In this document: positions 46,999 through 54,991 of the stretch, piece after piece
Layout of the letters: the number at the start of each line of letters is the position of its first letter
How positions within the stretch are numbered: the stretch's first letter is position 1
Assembly: GCF_003143935.1 (NCBI RefSeq)
Contig: NZ_QFRX01000001.1
Span: 1,900,624 to 1,963,724 of the forward strand
Direction of reading: 5' to 3'
Origin: Streptomyces sp. Act143
GTDB lineage: Bacteria; Actinomycetota; Actinomycetes; Streptomycetales; Streptomycetaceae
DNA: 63,101 nucleotides
Made by a program: the position numbers and the translations under genes
The notes under the pieces: model-generated
What the model was told of the DNA's origin: nothing
Databases searched by the model: none
Seen by the model: the letters and a program-made list of their open reading frames with translations, nothing else

Positions 46999-47691
46999 TC
47001 ACTCCTCGCGCTGCCGCTCCCCTCGCTGGTGGTACATCTTCCGCGTGTGCTCGGTGTGCGCCCGCATCGCCTCGGTCGCGCGCCGTTCGTCACGGTCCGC
47101 GATCGCCGCGATCAGTTCGCGGTGCTCGATCCAGGACTGGCGGCCGCGCTGCCGCGCGACCGGCGTGTAGTACCAGCGGACCCGGCGGTCGACCTGGGCG
47201 GCCAGCTCCGCCAGGACCGCGTTGCCCGCGAGGTCCATGATCTTCGCGTGCAGCCGGGCGTTCGTCGCGACGGCGCCGTCCACGTCGTCGGCCGCGACGG
47301 CGCGCTCACCCTCCGCGCACAGCTCCTCCAGGGCCGCGATGGCCGCCGTACCGGCGTTGGCCGCGGCCAGCCGGGCGGCCTCGGCCTCCAGGAGGGTGCG
47401 GACGGTGAGGAGCTGGTCGGCCTCCTCGTCCGTCGGTTCGTGCACGAAGGCTCCCTGGGCGGGGCGCAGGTCGACCCACCCTTCCGTGCTGAGCCGCTGG
47501 AGCGCCTCGCGCACGGGCTGCCGTGAGACACCGAGATGCCCGGCGAGCTCGCTCTCGACCAGGTGCCGGCCGGGCTGGAGGGCGCGGGTGGTGATGAGTT
47601 CGAGGAGTGCCTCGTAGACACGGTCGCGCAGCGGTCCGGGGCGTTCGAGCTTGGGCACGGCTCCCTGCGGCAGGCCTGTCGTCGACAACAT
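46999..47691 (-). CDS. GntR family regulator, FCD subfamily (copy 1 of 3)
   Basis: This 230-aa protein has a winged helix at residues about 20-85 (VYEALLELITTRALQPGRHL, HLGVSRQPVREALQRLSTEG, then VDLRPAQGAFVH). The all-helical FCD domain has metal/ligand residues in LHAKIMDLAG and the end of RRVRWYYTPVARQRG. ATG 47691 follows GAGGAGGGG. Two close paralogs sit at 60091 and 61761 and share VSRQPVREALQRL, GWVDLRP and RWYYxPIA blocks. FCD regulators answer to organic acids, fitting oxalate or formate control. It is next to the tRNA-Leu gene. Confidence 0.88.
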   Translation of the reverse strand: MLSTTGLPQGAVPKLERPGPLRDRVYEALLELITTRALQPGRHLVESELAGHLGVSRQPVREALQRLSTEGWVDLRPAQGAFVHEPTDEEADQLLTVRTLLEAEAARLAAANAGTAAIAALEELCAEGERAVAADDVDGAVATNARLHAKIMDLAGNAVLAELAAQVDRRVRWYYTPVARQRGRQSWIEHRELIAAIADRDERRATEAMRAHTEHTRKMYHQRGERQREE

Positions 47692-48144
47692 GTCGGCCCC
47701 TCCTCGTCAGCGTCGTCGCTGCGTGCAGGAGGCAATTATGAATTGGCTTTCGCCTACAGTCTACGGCGCACAAACGCGCGGGCGACCGGGAGTTGCGTGC
47801 GGCGGAGGCCAGTTGGGCACGTCGGACGGGCCACGGTGGCCGAAAGCCTTGCTGCCCCCCACTCCATCCTGTAGACAATATTTCGTCGACACTGGACGGC
47901 GGACGTCGAGGCGTCCCCATGAGCGTGTTCGCGGGAGCGGGCCGCATCGCCCTACGGGCCGCGGCCGCCCTGGGCTGACCGGCCCCCCGCGGCACGGCGG
48001 CGGGACCCTGAGCGGCGGGGAGCGCCCCCTGCGCCGCAGGGGTCCCGCCTCAGCCATGACCGCGGTTCACGCCGCGCGGGCATGGAATCCTGTATACGAT
48101 CGGCCGTATACTTTCTGCACCAACTGCCCCTGCTCGGAGGCGAC
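47692..48144. other. Intergenic region between GntR copy 1 and the PAS gene
   Basis: These 453 bp hold no well-supported gene. TGTAGACAATATTTCGTCGACA around 47870-47891 is an imperfect palindrome (TGTaGAC / GTCgACA) that could be an operator. The 16-bp motif ATAC-N8-GTAT lies at 48094-48109. A 19-codon ORF at 47919-47978 was noted but not accepted. Confidence 0.4.
48094..48109. promoter_or_regulatory. Candidate GntR operator before the PAS gene
   Basis: ATACGATCGGCCGTAT: ATAC-N8-GTAT, embedded in a perfect GTATAC-N8-GTATAC palindrome. It is 36 nt before the PAS start. The same 16-bp frame recurs at 54709, 59914, 60009 and, with one change, 61678. Confidence 0.6.
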
Positions 48145-48570
48145 ATGGAAGATCTGCATCCCGAGGTGGTCCTGGCAATGGCCGCCCAGGCGCCCGACGG
48201 CATCGTGATCATCGACGGCGAAGGACTGATCCGCTACTGGAACCAGGGCGCGGAGCGCATCTTCGGGTTCCCGGCGGCCGAGGTGGACGGCCGAAGTCTG
48301 GACGTCATCATCCCCGAGAAGCACCGCAAGCGGCACTGGGACGGCTTCCAGGCGGCCATGGCCCGCGGCACCAGCAGGTACGGGGACGCCGACCTGCTGA
48401 ACGTTCCGGCGCTGACGGCGGACGGGCGCCGGATCTCCATCGAGTTCAGCGTGGTCATGCTGCCGGCCGCCGACGGCGGCATGTACTGCGGAGCGGTCAT
48501 CCGGGACGTCACCGCGCGCCGCGAGCGCGAGCGGGAGCTGATGCGGCGGCGCGCCGAGGCAGCCGTCTGA
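48145..48570 (+). CDS. Stand-alone PAS domain protein
   Basis: This 141-aa protein is essentially one PAS domain: APDGIVIIDGEGLIRYWNQG, then AERIFGFPAAEVDGRSLDVI and the end RDVTARRERERELMRRR, a short coiled-coil. No output domain is fused. ATG 48145 follows CGGAGG at 48135-48140. Such single PAS proteins usually bind a cofactor or small molecule and signal by protein contact. An ATAC-N8-GTAT site upstream links it to the oxalate/formate regulon. A strong bidirectional hairpin separates it from frc. Confidence 0.83.
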   Translation: MEDLHPEVVLAMAAQAPDGIVIIDGEGLIRYWNQGAERIFGFPAAEVDGRSLDVIIPEKHRKRHWDGFQAAMARGTSRYGDADLLNVPALTADGRRISIEFSVVMLPAADGGMYCGAVIRDVTARRERERELMRRRAEAAV

Positions 48571-48585
48571 ACCGGTCGGCGCGCG

Positions 48586-48628
48586 ACCGAGTGGGGCCGT
48601 TGCCTTCGCGGCAACGGCCCCGCTCGGT
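48586..48628. terminator. Bidirectional terminator, PAS gene / frc
   Basis: ACCGAGTGGGGCCGTTGC (48586-48603) pairs with GCAACGGCCCCGCTCGGT (48611-48628) with one mismatch and a 7-nt loop. It lies exactly between two convergent genes (stops at 48570 and 48638). Confidence 0.85.
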
Positions 48629-48637
48629 TCCGTGTGC

Positions 48638-49894
48638 TCACACGATGACGCCGTTCTCCTTCAGGCGGCCGATGGTCTCCTCGTCGTAGCCCAGCTCGAC
48701 CAGGACCTCCGAGCTGTGCTCGCCCAGCAGCGGGGCGCCGGTGATGTCGGGCTTGAAGGAGGAGAACTTCACCGGGCTGCCGACGGTGAGGTACGTGCCG
48801 CGTTCCTTCTGCTCGACCTCGACGATCGTGCCGCTGCGGCGCAGGTCCTCGTCGTAGGCGATCTCCTTCATGCTCATCACGGGGGCGCAGGGCACCTCCC
48901 ACTCGCGCAGGATGTTCACCGCCTCGTACTTGGTCTTGTCGGCCAGCCACTTCTCGATCTCCGCGAAGATCTCGAAGATGTGCGACTGGCGGGCGCGCGC
49001 GGTGGCGTACTCGGGGTGCTCGGCCCATTCGGGGTGGCCGATCACCTCGGCCGTCCGCTTCCAGTTCTGCTCCTGGACGGTGAAGTAGATGTACGCGTTC
49101 GGGTCGGTCTCCCAGCCCTTGCACTTGAGCACCCAGCCGGGCTGGCCGCCGCCACCCGCGTTGCCGCCGCGCGGGACGACGTCGGTGAACTCGCCGTTGG
49201 GGTACTGCGGGTACTCCTCCAGGTGCCCGACCCGCTCCAGGCGCTGCTGGTCGCGCAGCTTGACGCGGCAGAGGTTGAGGACCGCGTCCTGCATGGAGAC
49301 GGAGACCTTCTGGCCCTTGCCGGTCCTGCCGCGGTCGATGATCGCGGTGAGGATGCCGATCGCCAGGTGCATCCCGGTGTTGGTGTCGCCGAGGGCGGCG
49401 CCGGAGATGGTCGGCGGGCCGTCCCAGAAGCCGGTGGTGGAGGCGGCGCCGCCCGCGCACTGGGCGACGTTCTCGTACACCTTGAGGTCGTTCCAGGAGG
49501 ACTGGTCGTTGAAGCCCTTCACGGACCCGAAGATCAGGCGCGGGTTGAGCTCCTGGATGCGCTCCCAGGTGAAGCCCATGCGGTCCAGGGCGCCCGGCGC
49601 GAAGTTCTCCACCAGGACGTCGGCGTCCCTGATGAGCTTCTCCAGCACCTCCTTGCCCTCGGCGGTCTTGGTGTTGATGGCGAGGGAGCGCTTGTTGCTG
49701 TTGAGCATCGTGAAGTAGAGCGCGTCGAGGTCCTCGATGTCCCTGAGCTGACGGCGTGTCACATCGCCGCCGTTGGGGCGCTCCACCTTCAGGACGTCGG
49801 CGCCGAACCAGGCGAGCATCTGCGTGCAGGCGGGACCGGCCTGGACCCCGGTGAAGTCGATCACCTTGATTCCGGCGAGCGGCTTTTCACTCAT
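48638..49894 (-). CDS. frc: Formyl-CoA:oxalate CoA-transferase
   Basis: This 418-aa class III CoA-transferase has [20 protein letters not shown] (N-terminal CoA site), [18 protein letters not shown] and [20 protein letters not shown] with the catalytic Asp. The GGGGQPGW loop is characteristic of formyl-CoA transferases. It moves CoA from formyl-CoA to oxalate. ATG 49894 has AAGGAAG upstream; the longer frame is not supported. It is 56 bp downstream of oxc, same strand, the usual oxalate operon. Confidence 0.92.
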   Translation of the reverse strand: MSEKPLAGIKVIDFTGVQAGPACTQMLAWFGADVLKVERPNGGDVTRRQLRDIEDLDALYFTMLNSNKRSLAINTKTAEGKEVLEKLIRDADVLVENFAPGALDRMGFTWERIQELNPRLIFGSVKGFNDQSSWNDLKVYENVAQCAGGAASTTGFWDGPPTISGAALGDTNTGMHLAIGILTAIIDRGRTGKGQKVSVSMQDAVLNLCRVKLRDQQRLERVGHLEEYPQYPNGEFTDVVPRGGNAGGGGQPGWVLKCKGWETDPNAYIYFTVQEQNWKRTAEVIGHPEWAEHPEYATARARQSHIFEIFAEIEKWLADKTKYEAVNILREWEVPCAPVMSMKEIAYDEDLRRSGTIVEVEQKERGTYLTVGSPVKFSSFKPDITGAPLLGEHSSEVLVELGYDEETIGRLKENGVIV

Positions 49895-49950
49895 GTCTGC
49901 TTCCTTTTCGTGAAGTTGCGTGGTCGAGGTGGCCTGGGAGGTCCAGGCGG

Positions 49951-51699
49951 TCACTTCTTGGCCGGCGTGATGTTGCCGACGGTGATGCCCTTGGGGTTGA
50001 GGTGCGAGATGTGGCCGCTCTCGGTGCCGGCCGAGGGGTCGATCACGCAGTCGATGAGCGCCGGACCGCCGGAGGCGAGGGCCTCGGTGAGGGCGGCGGT
50101 GACCTCGGCGGGGGTGGTGGCGCGATAGCCCTTGCCGCCGAACGCCTCGATGAGGAGGTCGTGGCGGGCGGCCGACATGAGGGTCGTCGGTGAGGGGGCG
50201 TCGTCGTACGGGTTGGTGTCGTCGCCGCGGTAGACACCGCCGTTGTTCATGATCACGGTCACGACCGGGAGCCGGTAGCGGCAGATGGTCTCGATCTCGA
50301 TGCCGCTGAACCCGAAGGCGCTGTCGCCCTCGACGGCCACGACCGGCTGTCCGCTCTCGACGGCGGCGGCGATGGCGTACCCCATGCCGATGCCCATGAC
50401 GCCCCAGGTGCCGCTGTCGAGGCGGTGGCGGGGTACGTGCATGTCGATGACGTTGCGCGCGATGTCCAGGGCGTTGGCGCCCTCGTTGACGAGGTACGTC
50501 TCCGGACGCGTGCGGATGACGTCGCGTACGGCTTTCAGGGCGCCCATGAACTGCATGGGGTGCGGGTCGGCCGCCAGGCGCTGGGCCATCTTCGCCACGT
50601 TCTGCGCGGAGCGCTCGCCCAGTTCGTCCCGCCAGGCCGAAGGGGCCTGGATCTGGCCCAGCTTGGTGCGTTCGGCAAGGGCGTCGAGCACCGACTCGAT
50701 GTCGCCGACGAGCGGCGCGGAGATGGGCTGGTTGCTGTCCATCTCCTTGGGGTCGATGTCGATCTGGATGAACTTCGCGTCCGGGTTCCAGCCCGCCTGG
50801 CCATGTCCCAGCAGCCAGTTGAGGCGGGCGCCGATCAGCATGACGACGTCGGCCTTCTTCAGGGCCAGGGAGCGGGCGGTGGCCGCGGACTGCGGGTGGT
50901 TGTCGGGGAGCAGGCCCTTGGCCATCGACATCGGTACGTACGGGATGCCCGTCGACTCGATGAACTCCCGTACCTTGTCGTCCGCCTGGGCGTACGCGGC
51001 GCCCTTGCCCAGCACCACCAGCGGGCGTTCGGCGGAGGCCAGCAGTTCGATCGCGCGGTCCACCGCGTCGGGGGCCGGGAGTTGGCGCGGGGCGGGGTCG
51101 ACGAGACGGCTCAGCGTCCGCGCGCCCTCCGCCCTGGGCATGATGGCGCCGAGCACCGCGGCGGGGATGTCGAGATAGACACCGCCGGGGCGCCCGGAGA
51201 TCGCGGTGCGCAGGGCGCGGGCGATGCCGCGGCCGATGTCCTCGACGCGGCTGACGCGGTAGGCGGCCTTGACGAACGGCTGCGCGACGGCCAGCTGGTC
51301 CATCTCCTCGTAGTCGCCCTGCTTGAGGTCGACGAGGTGGCGTTCGCTGGAGCCGGAGATCTGCACCATGGGGAAGCAGTTGGTGGTCGCGTTCGCCAGC
51401 GCGACGAGGCCGTTGAGGAAGCCCGGTGCCGACACCGTCAGGGCCACGCCCGGCTTCTTGGTGAGGTAGCCGGCGGCGGCCGCCGCGTGTCCGGCGTTGC
51501 TCTCGTGCCGGAAGCCGATGTAGCGGATGCCCTGGGCCTGGGCCAGGCGGGCGAGGTCGGTGATCGGGATGCCGACGACCCCGTAGATGGTGTCGACGTC
51601 GTTCATCTTGAGCGCGTCGACGACCAGGTGGTACCCGTCGGTGAGCTCGGTCGGCACGTCGGCTGCTGCCGCGGTCTCCTGTGTCGAGGGGGCGGTCAT
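49951..51699 (-). CDS. oxc: Oxalyl-CoA decarboxylase
   Basis: This 582-aa ThDP enzyme has [20 protein letters not shown], then [13 protein letters not shown] with the cofactor-activating Glu. The ThDP/Mg motif is near residue 450 ([18 protein letters not shown], then VIMNNGGVY). These match Oxc rather than acetolactate synthase, and frc follows directly. It converts oxalyl-CoA to formyl-CoA plus CO2. ATG 51699 has AAGGAGGA 10 nt upstream. It is divergent from the oxalate-CoA ligase gene over 257 bp containing two LysR-type boxes. Confidence 0.93.
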   Translation of the reverse strand: MTAPSTQETAAAADVPTELTDGYHLVVDALKMNDVDTIYGVVGIPITDLARLAQAQGIRYIGFRHESNAGHAAAAAGYLTKKPGVALTVSAPGFLNGLVALANATTNCFPMVQISGSSERHLVDLKQGDYEEMDQLAVAQPFVKAAYRVSRVEDIGRGIARALRTAISGRPGGVYLDIPAAVLGAIMPRAEGARTLSRLVDPAPRQLPAPDAVDRAIELLASAERPLVVLGKGAAYAQADDKVREFIESTGIPYVPMSMAKGLLPDNHPQSAATARSLALKKADVVMLIGARLNWLLGHGQAGWNPDAKFIQIDIDPKEMDSNQPISAPLVGDIESVLDALAERTKLGQIQAPSAWRDELGERSAQNVAKMAQRLAADPHPMQFMGALKAVRDVIRTRPETYLVNEGANALDIARNVIDMHVPRHRLDSGTWGVMGIGMGYAIAAAVESGQPVVAVEGDSAFGFSGIEIETICRYRLPVVTVIMNNGGVYRGDDTNPYDDAPSPTTLMSAARHDLLIEAFGGKGYRATTPAEVTAALTEALASGGPALIDCVIDPSAGTESGHISHLNPKGITVGNITPAKK

Positions 51700-51796
51700 G
51701 GTCCGGGGTCCTCCTTGGGCAGGTCCTGCCGGTGCGGCTACTCCTCTCACCATCCGCAGCAGGTCAGCCCGCGTCCAAGACCCATCGGCGACCAGC

Positions 51797-51815
51797 CGAT
51801 AAGCAACATCTATCG
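51797..51815. promoter_or_regulatory. LysR-type box 1, oxc / oxalate-CoA ligase promoter
   Basis: CGATAA-N7-CTATCG, a 19-bp near-palindrome fitting the T-N11-A LysR rule. It lies 98 nt before oxc, in the divergent promoter. A second copy follows at 51845. Confidence 0.6.
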
Positions 51816-51844
51816 AGGGCCGGCGAACGGCGTCGCACCTGCCT

Positions 51845-51863
51845 CGATAGACGGCCGCTATCG
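51845..51863. promoter_or_regulatory. LysR-type box 2, oxc / oxalate-CoA ligase promoter
   Basis: CGATAG-N7-CTATCG, a perfect-armed 19-bp palindrome, 48 bp from box 1. It is 94 nt before the ligase start. Two spaced boxes are usual for LysR recognition and activation sites; the LysR gene at 53711 is the obvious candidate binder. Confidence 0.65.
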
Positions 51864-51956
51864 GCCGTTCGGCAGTGCGTATTGGACGCCTCACGCGGGT
51901 CGCCGCAGGCTCGCAGAGGACTGTTCTCATCGGAACCGCGGCTAGGGGGTGGGGTC

Positions 51957-53531
51957 ATGGCCGCTGTGGTCGCGGCGTCCGAGCGCGAAGCGCACCGGTA
52001 CCGGCCTCCGACGCCGACGGGTCTTGCCGATCTCCTCGACCGGCAGGTGCGGGAACGCCCCTACGCCCGTGCTCTCGTCGTCGGCGGTGAGCGGGTGCAG
52101 CTGTCCTACCGCGCGCTGGCCGGCCTGGCCGGCGACGTGGCCGCCCGGCTCGACGCCGCCGGGCTGCGCAGCGGTGACGCGGTCGGGGTGCTCTCCGCCA
52201 ACACGGCCGAGTTCGTTGTGGCGTTGCTCGGCGCGGCGCGGGCCGGGCTGGTGGTCGCGCCGCTGGACCCGGCGCTCCCCCGAGCGCAACTCGACGCGCG
52301 CGTGAGCGCGTTGGGCGCGCGGGGCGTGCTGGCGGGGCCGCCCGTCGTCGGTGTCCGGCTGTCGAGCCCCGAGTGGCCCCTGCGCGTCGACGTCTCCCGT
52401 GCGGGCACGACCGCGGTCACGCTCGATGTCGGCGGCACGGCCCACGTGCGGGGTGCGGCAGCGGAGTTGTCGCGTGACGACGCCCTCGTCCTGTTCACGG
52501 CCGGGACCACCGCGCGGGCGAAGATGGTCCCGCTGACCGGTGCCAACATCGCCGCGTCCGTCCGGAACATCTGCGCCACCTACGAGTTGGGGCCGGGTGA
52601 CGCCACGGTCGCGGTGATGCCGTTCTTCCACGGGCACGGGCTGTTCGCGGCGCTGCTGGCCTCGCTGGCGAGCGGTGGCTGTGTCCTGCTGCCCGAGCGG
52701 GGGCGGTTCTCCGCGACGACGTTCTGGGACGACATGCGGGCGGTGGGCGCCACGTGGTTCACCGCGGTCCCGGCCATTCACGAGATCCTGCTGGACCGGT
52801 CGGAGCAGGAGTGCCCGGGCCCGCAGACGCCGCCGCTGAAGTTCGTCCGCAGTTGCAGCGCGCCGCTCAACACCGCCACGCAGCGGGCGTTGGAGCGCAC
52901 GTTCGGCGCGCCCCTGCTGTCCGCGTACGGGATGACGGAGTCCTCGCACCAGGCGGCCAGTGAACCCCTGCCGGGCAGGGGGGCGTTGAAGCAGGGGTCG
53001 GTCGGCCGGCCGACCGGTGTCGAGGTGCGGGTCGTCGGGCCAGGCGGACGGCCCTGCCCCGTGGGGGTCGAGGGCGAGGTCTGGGTGCACGGCCCCACCG
53101 TCGCCCGCGGCTATCTCGCCGACCCCGACGAGACGTCGTGCACCTTCGTCGACGGGTGGCTGCGCACCGGTGATCTGGGCACGCTGGACGGTGACGGATA
53201 TCTGTCGCTGACCGGGCGGATCAAGAACCTCATCAACCGCGGCGGGGAGAAGATCGCGCCCGAGCATGTGGAGGACATCCTCGCCGGGTGCCCAGGGGTG
53301 GCTGCGGCGGCCGTGTTCGCCGTACCGGACGGGACGTACGGGCAGCGGGTGGGGGCTGCCGTGGTGGTGCGGGACGGCGAGAGCGTGGACGCGGCGGAGG
53401 TCCTGCGGTACTGCCGTGACCGGCTCGCGCCGTTCGAGGTGCCCGACCGGCTCGAAGTGGTCGACGCGCTGCCGTACACCGCCAAGGGAGGGCTCGACCG
53501 GAAGGCCGTCCAGGCGCGGTACGCGCCGTGA
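51957..53531 (+). CDS. Acyl-CoA synthetase, probable oxalate-CoA ligase
   Basis: This 524-aa adenylate-forming enzyme has an AMP-binding P-loop variant LFTAGTTARAKMVPLTG, SAYGMTESSHQ (A5), GWLRTGDLG (A7), GGEKIAPEHVE (A8) and the C-terminal catalytic Lys in TAKGGLDRKAV. The closest functional class is oxalate-CoA ligase (AAE3/Pcs60-like), supported by divergence from oxc. It would activate oxalate with ATP and CoA, giving an entry independent of Frc. ATG 51957 lies in a G-rich leader. It ends 4 nt before the MITE. Confidence 0.83.
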   Translation: MAAVVAASEREAHRYRPPTPTGLADLLDRQVRERPYARALVVGGERVQLSYRALAGLAGDVAARLDAAGLRSGDAVGVLSANTAEFVVALLGAARAGLVVAPLDPALPRAQLDARVSALGARGVLAGPPVVGVRLSSPEWPLRVDVSRAGTTAVTLDVGGTAHVRGAAAELSRDDALVLFTAGTTARAKMVPLTGANIAASVRNICATYELGPGDATVAVMPFFHGHGLFAALLASLASGGCVLLPERGRFSATTFWDDMRAVGATWFTAVPAIHEILLDRSEQECPGPQTPPLKFVRSCSAPLNTATQRALERTFGAPLLSAYGMTESSHQAASEPLPGRGALKQGSVGRPTGVEVRVVGPGGRPCPVGVEGEVWVHGPTVARGYLADPDETSCTFVDGWLRTGDLGTLDGDGYLSLTGRIKNLINRGGEKIAPEHVEDILAGCPGVAAAAVFAVPDGTYGQRVGAAVVVRDGESVDAAEVLRYCRDRLAPFEVPDRLEVVDALPYTAKGGLDRKAVQARYAP

Positions 53532-53534
53532 GCG

Positions 53535-53714
53535 CTAGGGCCTGTCGTCAAATTCCCGTCGTCCGCCCGGAGGGCGGGCCCGGCGGCGTCTGGTGCGTGC
53601 GATCGCAAGGCGCCGGAGCGCCCGCGTGGCGGAGTCACGTGGGCGCTCCGGCAACGCGGCGAGCGCGCGTGCCAGGCGTCGCCGGGCAGGCGGGAATTTG
53701 ACGACAGGCCCTAG
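53535..53714. mobile_element. MITE-like element with 24-bp perfect terminal inverted repeats
   Basis: The 180-bp element is bounded by exact 24-bp inverted repeats: 53535-53558 starting CTAGGGCCTGTCGTCAAATT, and 53691-53714 ending GACGACAGGCCCTAG. The outer CTAG on each side looks like a target duplication typical of IS5-group transposons. The interior is GC-rich and partly self-complementary (GGAGCGCC / GGCGCTCC arms near 53614 and 53642). It has no ORF, so it must be mobilised in trans. It fills the convergent gap between the ligase and LysR genes and may serve as their terminator; its right end supplies the LysR TAG. Confidence 0.8.
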
Positions 53715-54655
53715 GGGACGGCGCGCACGAGGTGTTCGGTGGGCGGCAGCGGACGGGCGAAGACGTCGTCCAGGGCGAGGCCCGTGGCCGCGTTGACGAA
53801 CGCGCGGGCGGCGAGCGAGCCGGGGGTTCCGGCGTGGATCGCGACCGAGACCTGGGCCCCGGCCGCCGGGTCGACCAGGGGCAGTGCCCGGGTCCGGCCG
53901 GCGACCGGCATCGCCCGCAGCCAGGTGTGCGGCACGATGCTCGCCCAACCGCCGCCGCCCACGTGGGCGTAGAGGGAGGCGATCGAGTCGGTCTCGATCT
54001 GCGGGGTCACCCCGAAGCCCTTCTCGGCGAAGACCGTGTCGACGATCTGCCGGATGCGCATGTCGGGCGTCAGCAGGGCGAGCGGCAGTTGGGCGGCGTC
54101 CGCCCAGGTGACGGTGGCGGACTGGGCGACCGGCTGGTCGTCCGACACCAGCAGCATGTAGCGCTCCTGGTACAGCGGGACGACCTGGAGGCCCTCCTGG
54201 TCGCCGGGGTCGAAGTGGGCGATCGCCACGTCGAGTTCGAAGTCGCGCAACTGACGGTGGAGTTCCTTCGTCGACAGCCGGGAGCGGACCTGCACCTTGG
54301 CCAGCGGGTGCGCCGCGCAGAACGCGGCGACGGGCAGCGCCAGGGTCGTCGACGCGGTGGGGTCGGTGCCGAGCCGCAGGGTGCCCGTGATGCCCGACTG
54401 GACCGCGGCCACCTCGGCCTTGAAGGCGTCCTGCTCCGCGAGGATGCGCTTGGCCCAGACGACGAGCCGCTCGCCCTCCGGGGTGAGTCCTTGGTAGGTG
54501 TGGCCGCGGTTGATGAGCGTGACGTTCAACTCCCGCTCCAGCTTGGCGATCGCCGCCGAGAGCGCCGGCTGCGACACGTAGCAGGACTCGGCCGCCCGGG
54601 CGAAGTGCCGCTCCCTGGCCACCGCCACGAAGTACTCAAGCTGCCGGAACAGCAT
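53711..54655 (-). CDS. LysR family regulator
   Basis: This 314-aa protein has an N-terminal HTH (LEYFVAVARERHFARAAESC, VSQPALSAAIAKLERELNV) and a periplasmic-binding-like effector domain with GTLRLGTDPTASTTLALPVA. It lies downstream of fdsD on the same strand with its own promoter region containing an ATAC-N8-GTAT site. Its stop codon is formed by the CTAG of the MITE end. It most likely binds the two LysR boxes between oxc and the ligase gene, sensing oxalate, formate or a CoA ester; this is inferred. Confidence 0.88.
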   Translation of the reverse strand: MLFRQLEYFVAVARERHFARAAESCYVSQPALSAAIAKLERELNVTLINRGHTYQGLTPEGERLVVWAKRILAEQDAFKAEVAAVQSGITGTLRLGTDPTASTTLALPVAAFCAAHPLAKVQVRSRLSTKELHRQLRDFELDVAIAHFDPGDQEGLQVVPLYQERYMLLVSDDQPVAQSATVTWADAAQLPLALLTPDMRIRQIVDTVFAEKGFGVTPQIETDSIASLYAHVGGGGWASIVPHTWLRAMPVAGRTRALPLVDPAAGAQVSVAIHAGTPGSLAARAFVNAATGLALDDVFARPLPPTEHLVRAVP

Positions 54656-54708
54656 GAACGACTCCTCTCTCGCCGGGCGGGCCCGGGGGCTGTAGACGGC
54701 CGACGAAG

Positions 54709-54724
54709 ATACTGTATGCAGTAT
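54709..54724. promoter_or_regulatory. Candidate GntR operator before the LysR gene
   Basis: ATACTGTATGCAGTAT: ATACTG/CAGTAT arms with 4-bp centre, i.e. ATAC-N8-GTAT. It lies 54 nt upstream of the LysR start, between fdsD and LysR. It would tie the LysR gene to the GntR regulon. Confidence 0.6.
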
Positions 54725-54777
54725 CCGTTCGACGTGTACAGTCCCGGGCGGCCGGAGACGCGACCGCGGGCCCCGCC

Positions 54778-54990
54778 TCAGCGCAGGAGCCGCACCGCGG
54801 CCACGACCTGGGGGTGCAGCCCCTCCGCCCCGGCGTCCACGTGCTCGTAGAGCCTGGCGCGCATGCGGGGGTCCCAGAAGCGGCCGATGTGACCCGCCAC
54901 CGCCTCGGCGGCCTCCTCCTCCGGCAGGTGTGCCAGGTTCCTGGCGATGTCGTTCGCCATCCTGTGCTCGGCCGGCCCGGTCGACGTCAT
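54778..54990 (-). CDS. fdsD: Formate dehydrogenase delta subunit
   Basis: This 70-aa protein is the small FdsD-type subunit: MANDIARNLAHLPEEEAAEA, GHIGRFWDPRMRARLYEH. FdsD is needed for stable assembly and activity of NAD-linked molybdenum formate dehydrogenases. ATG 54990 is 1 nt after the alpha-subunit stop, so it is coupled. It is the last gene of the fdsGBAD operon; fdsC/fdhD-type maturation genes are not in the window. Confidence 0.87.
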   Translation of the reverse strand: MTSTGPAEHRMANDIARNLAHLPEEEAAEAVAGHIGRFWDPRMRARLYEHVDAGAEGLHPQVVAAVRLLR

Positions 54991-54991
54991 C

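Noticed and set aside
47919..47978. 19-codon ORF (MSVFAGAGRIALRAAAALG) upstream of the PAS gene
   Set aside because: Only a weak GAGGCG precedes it and nothing else supports translation; it could be a leader peptide, but the evidence is too thin.
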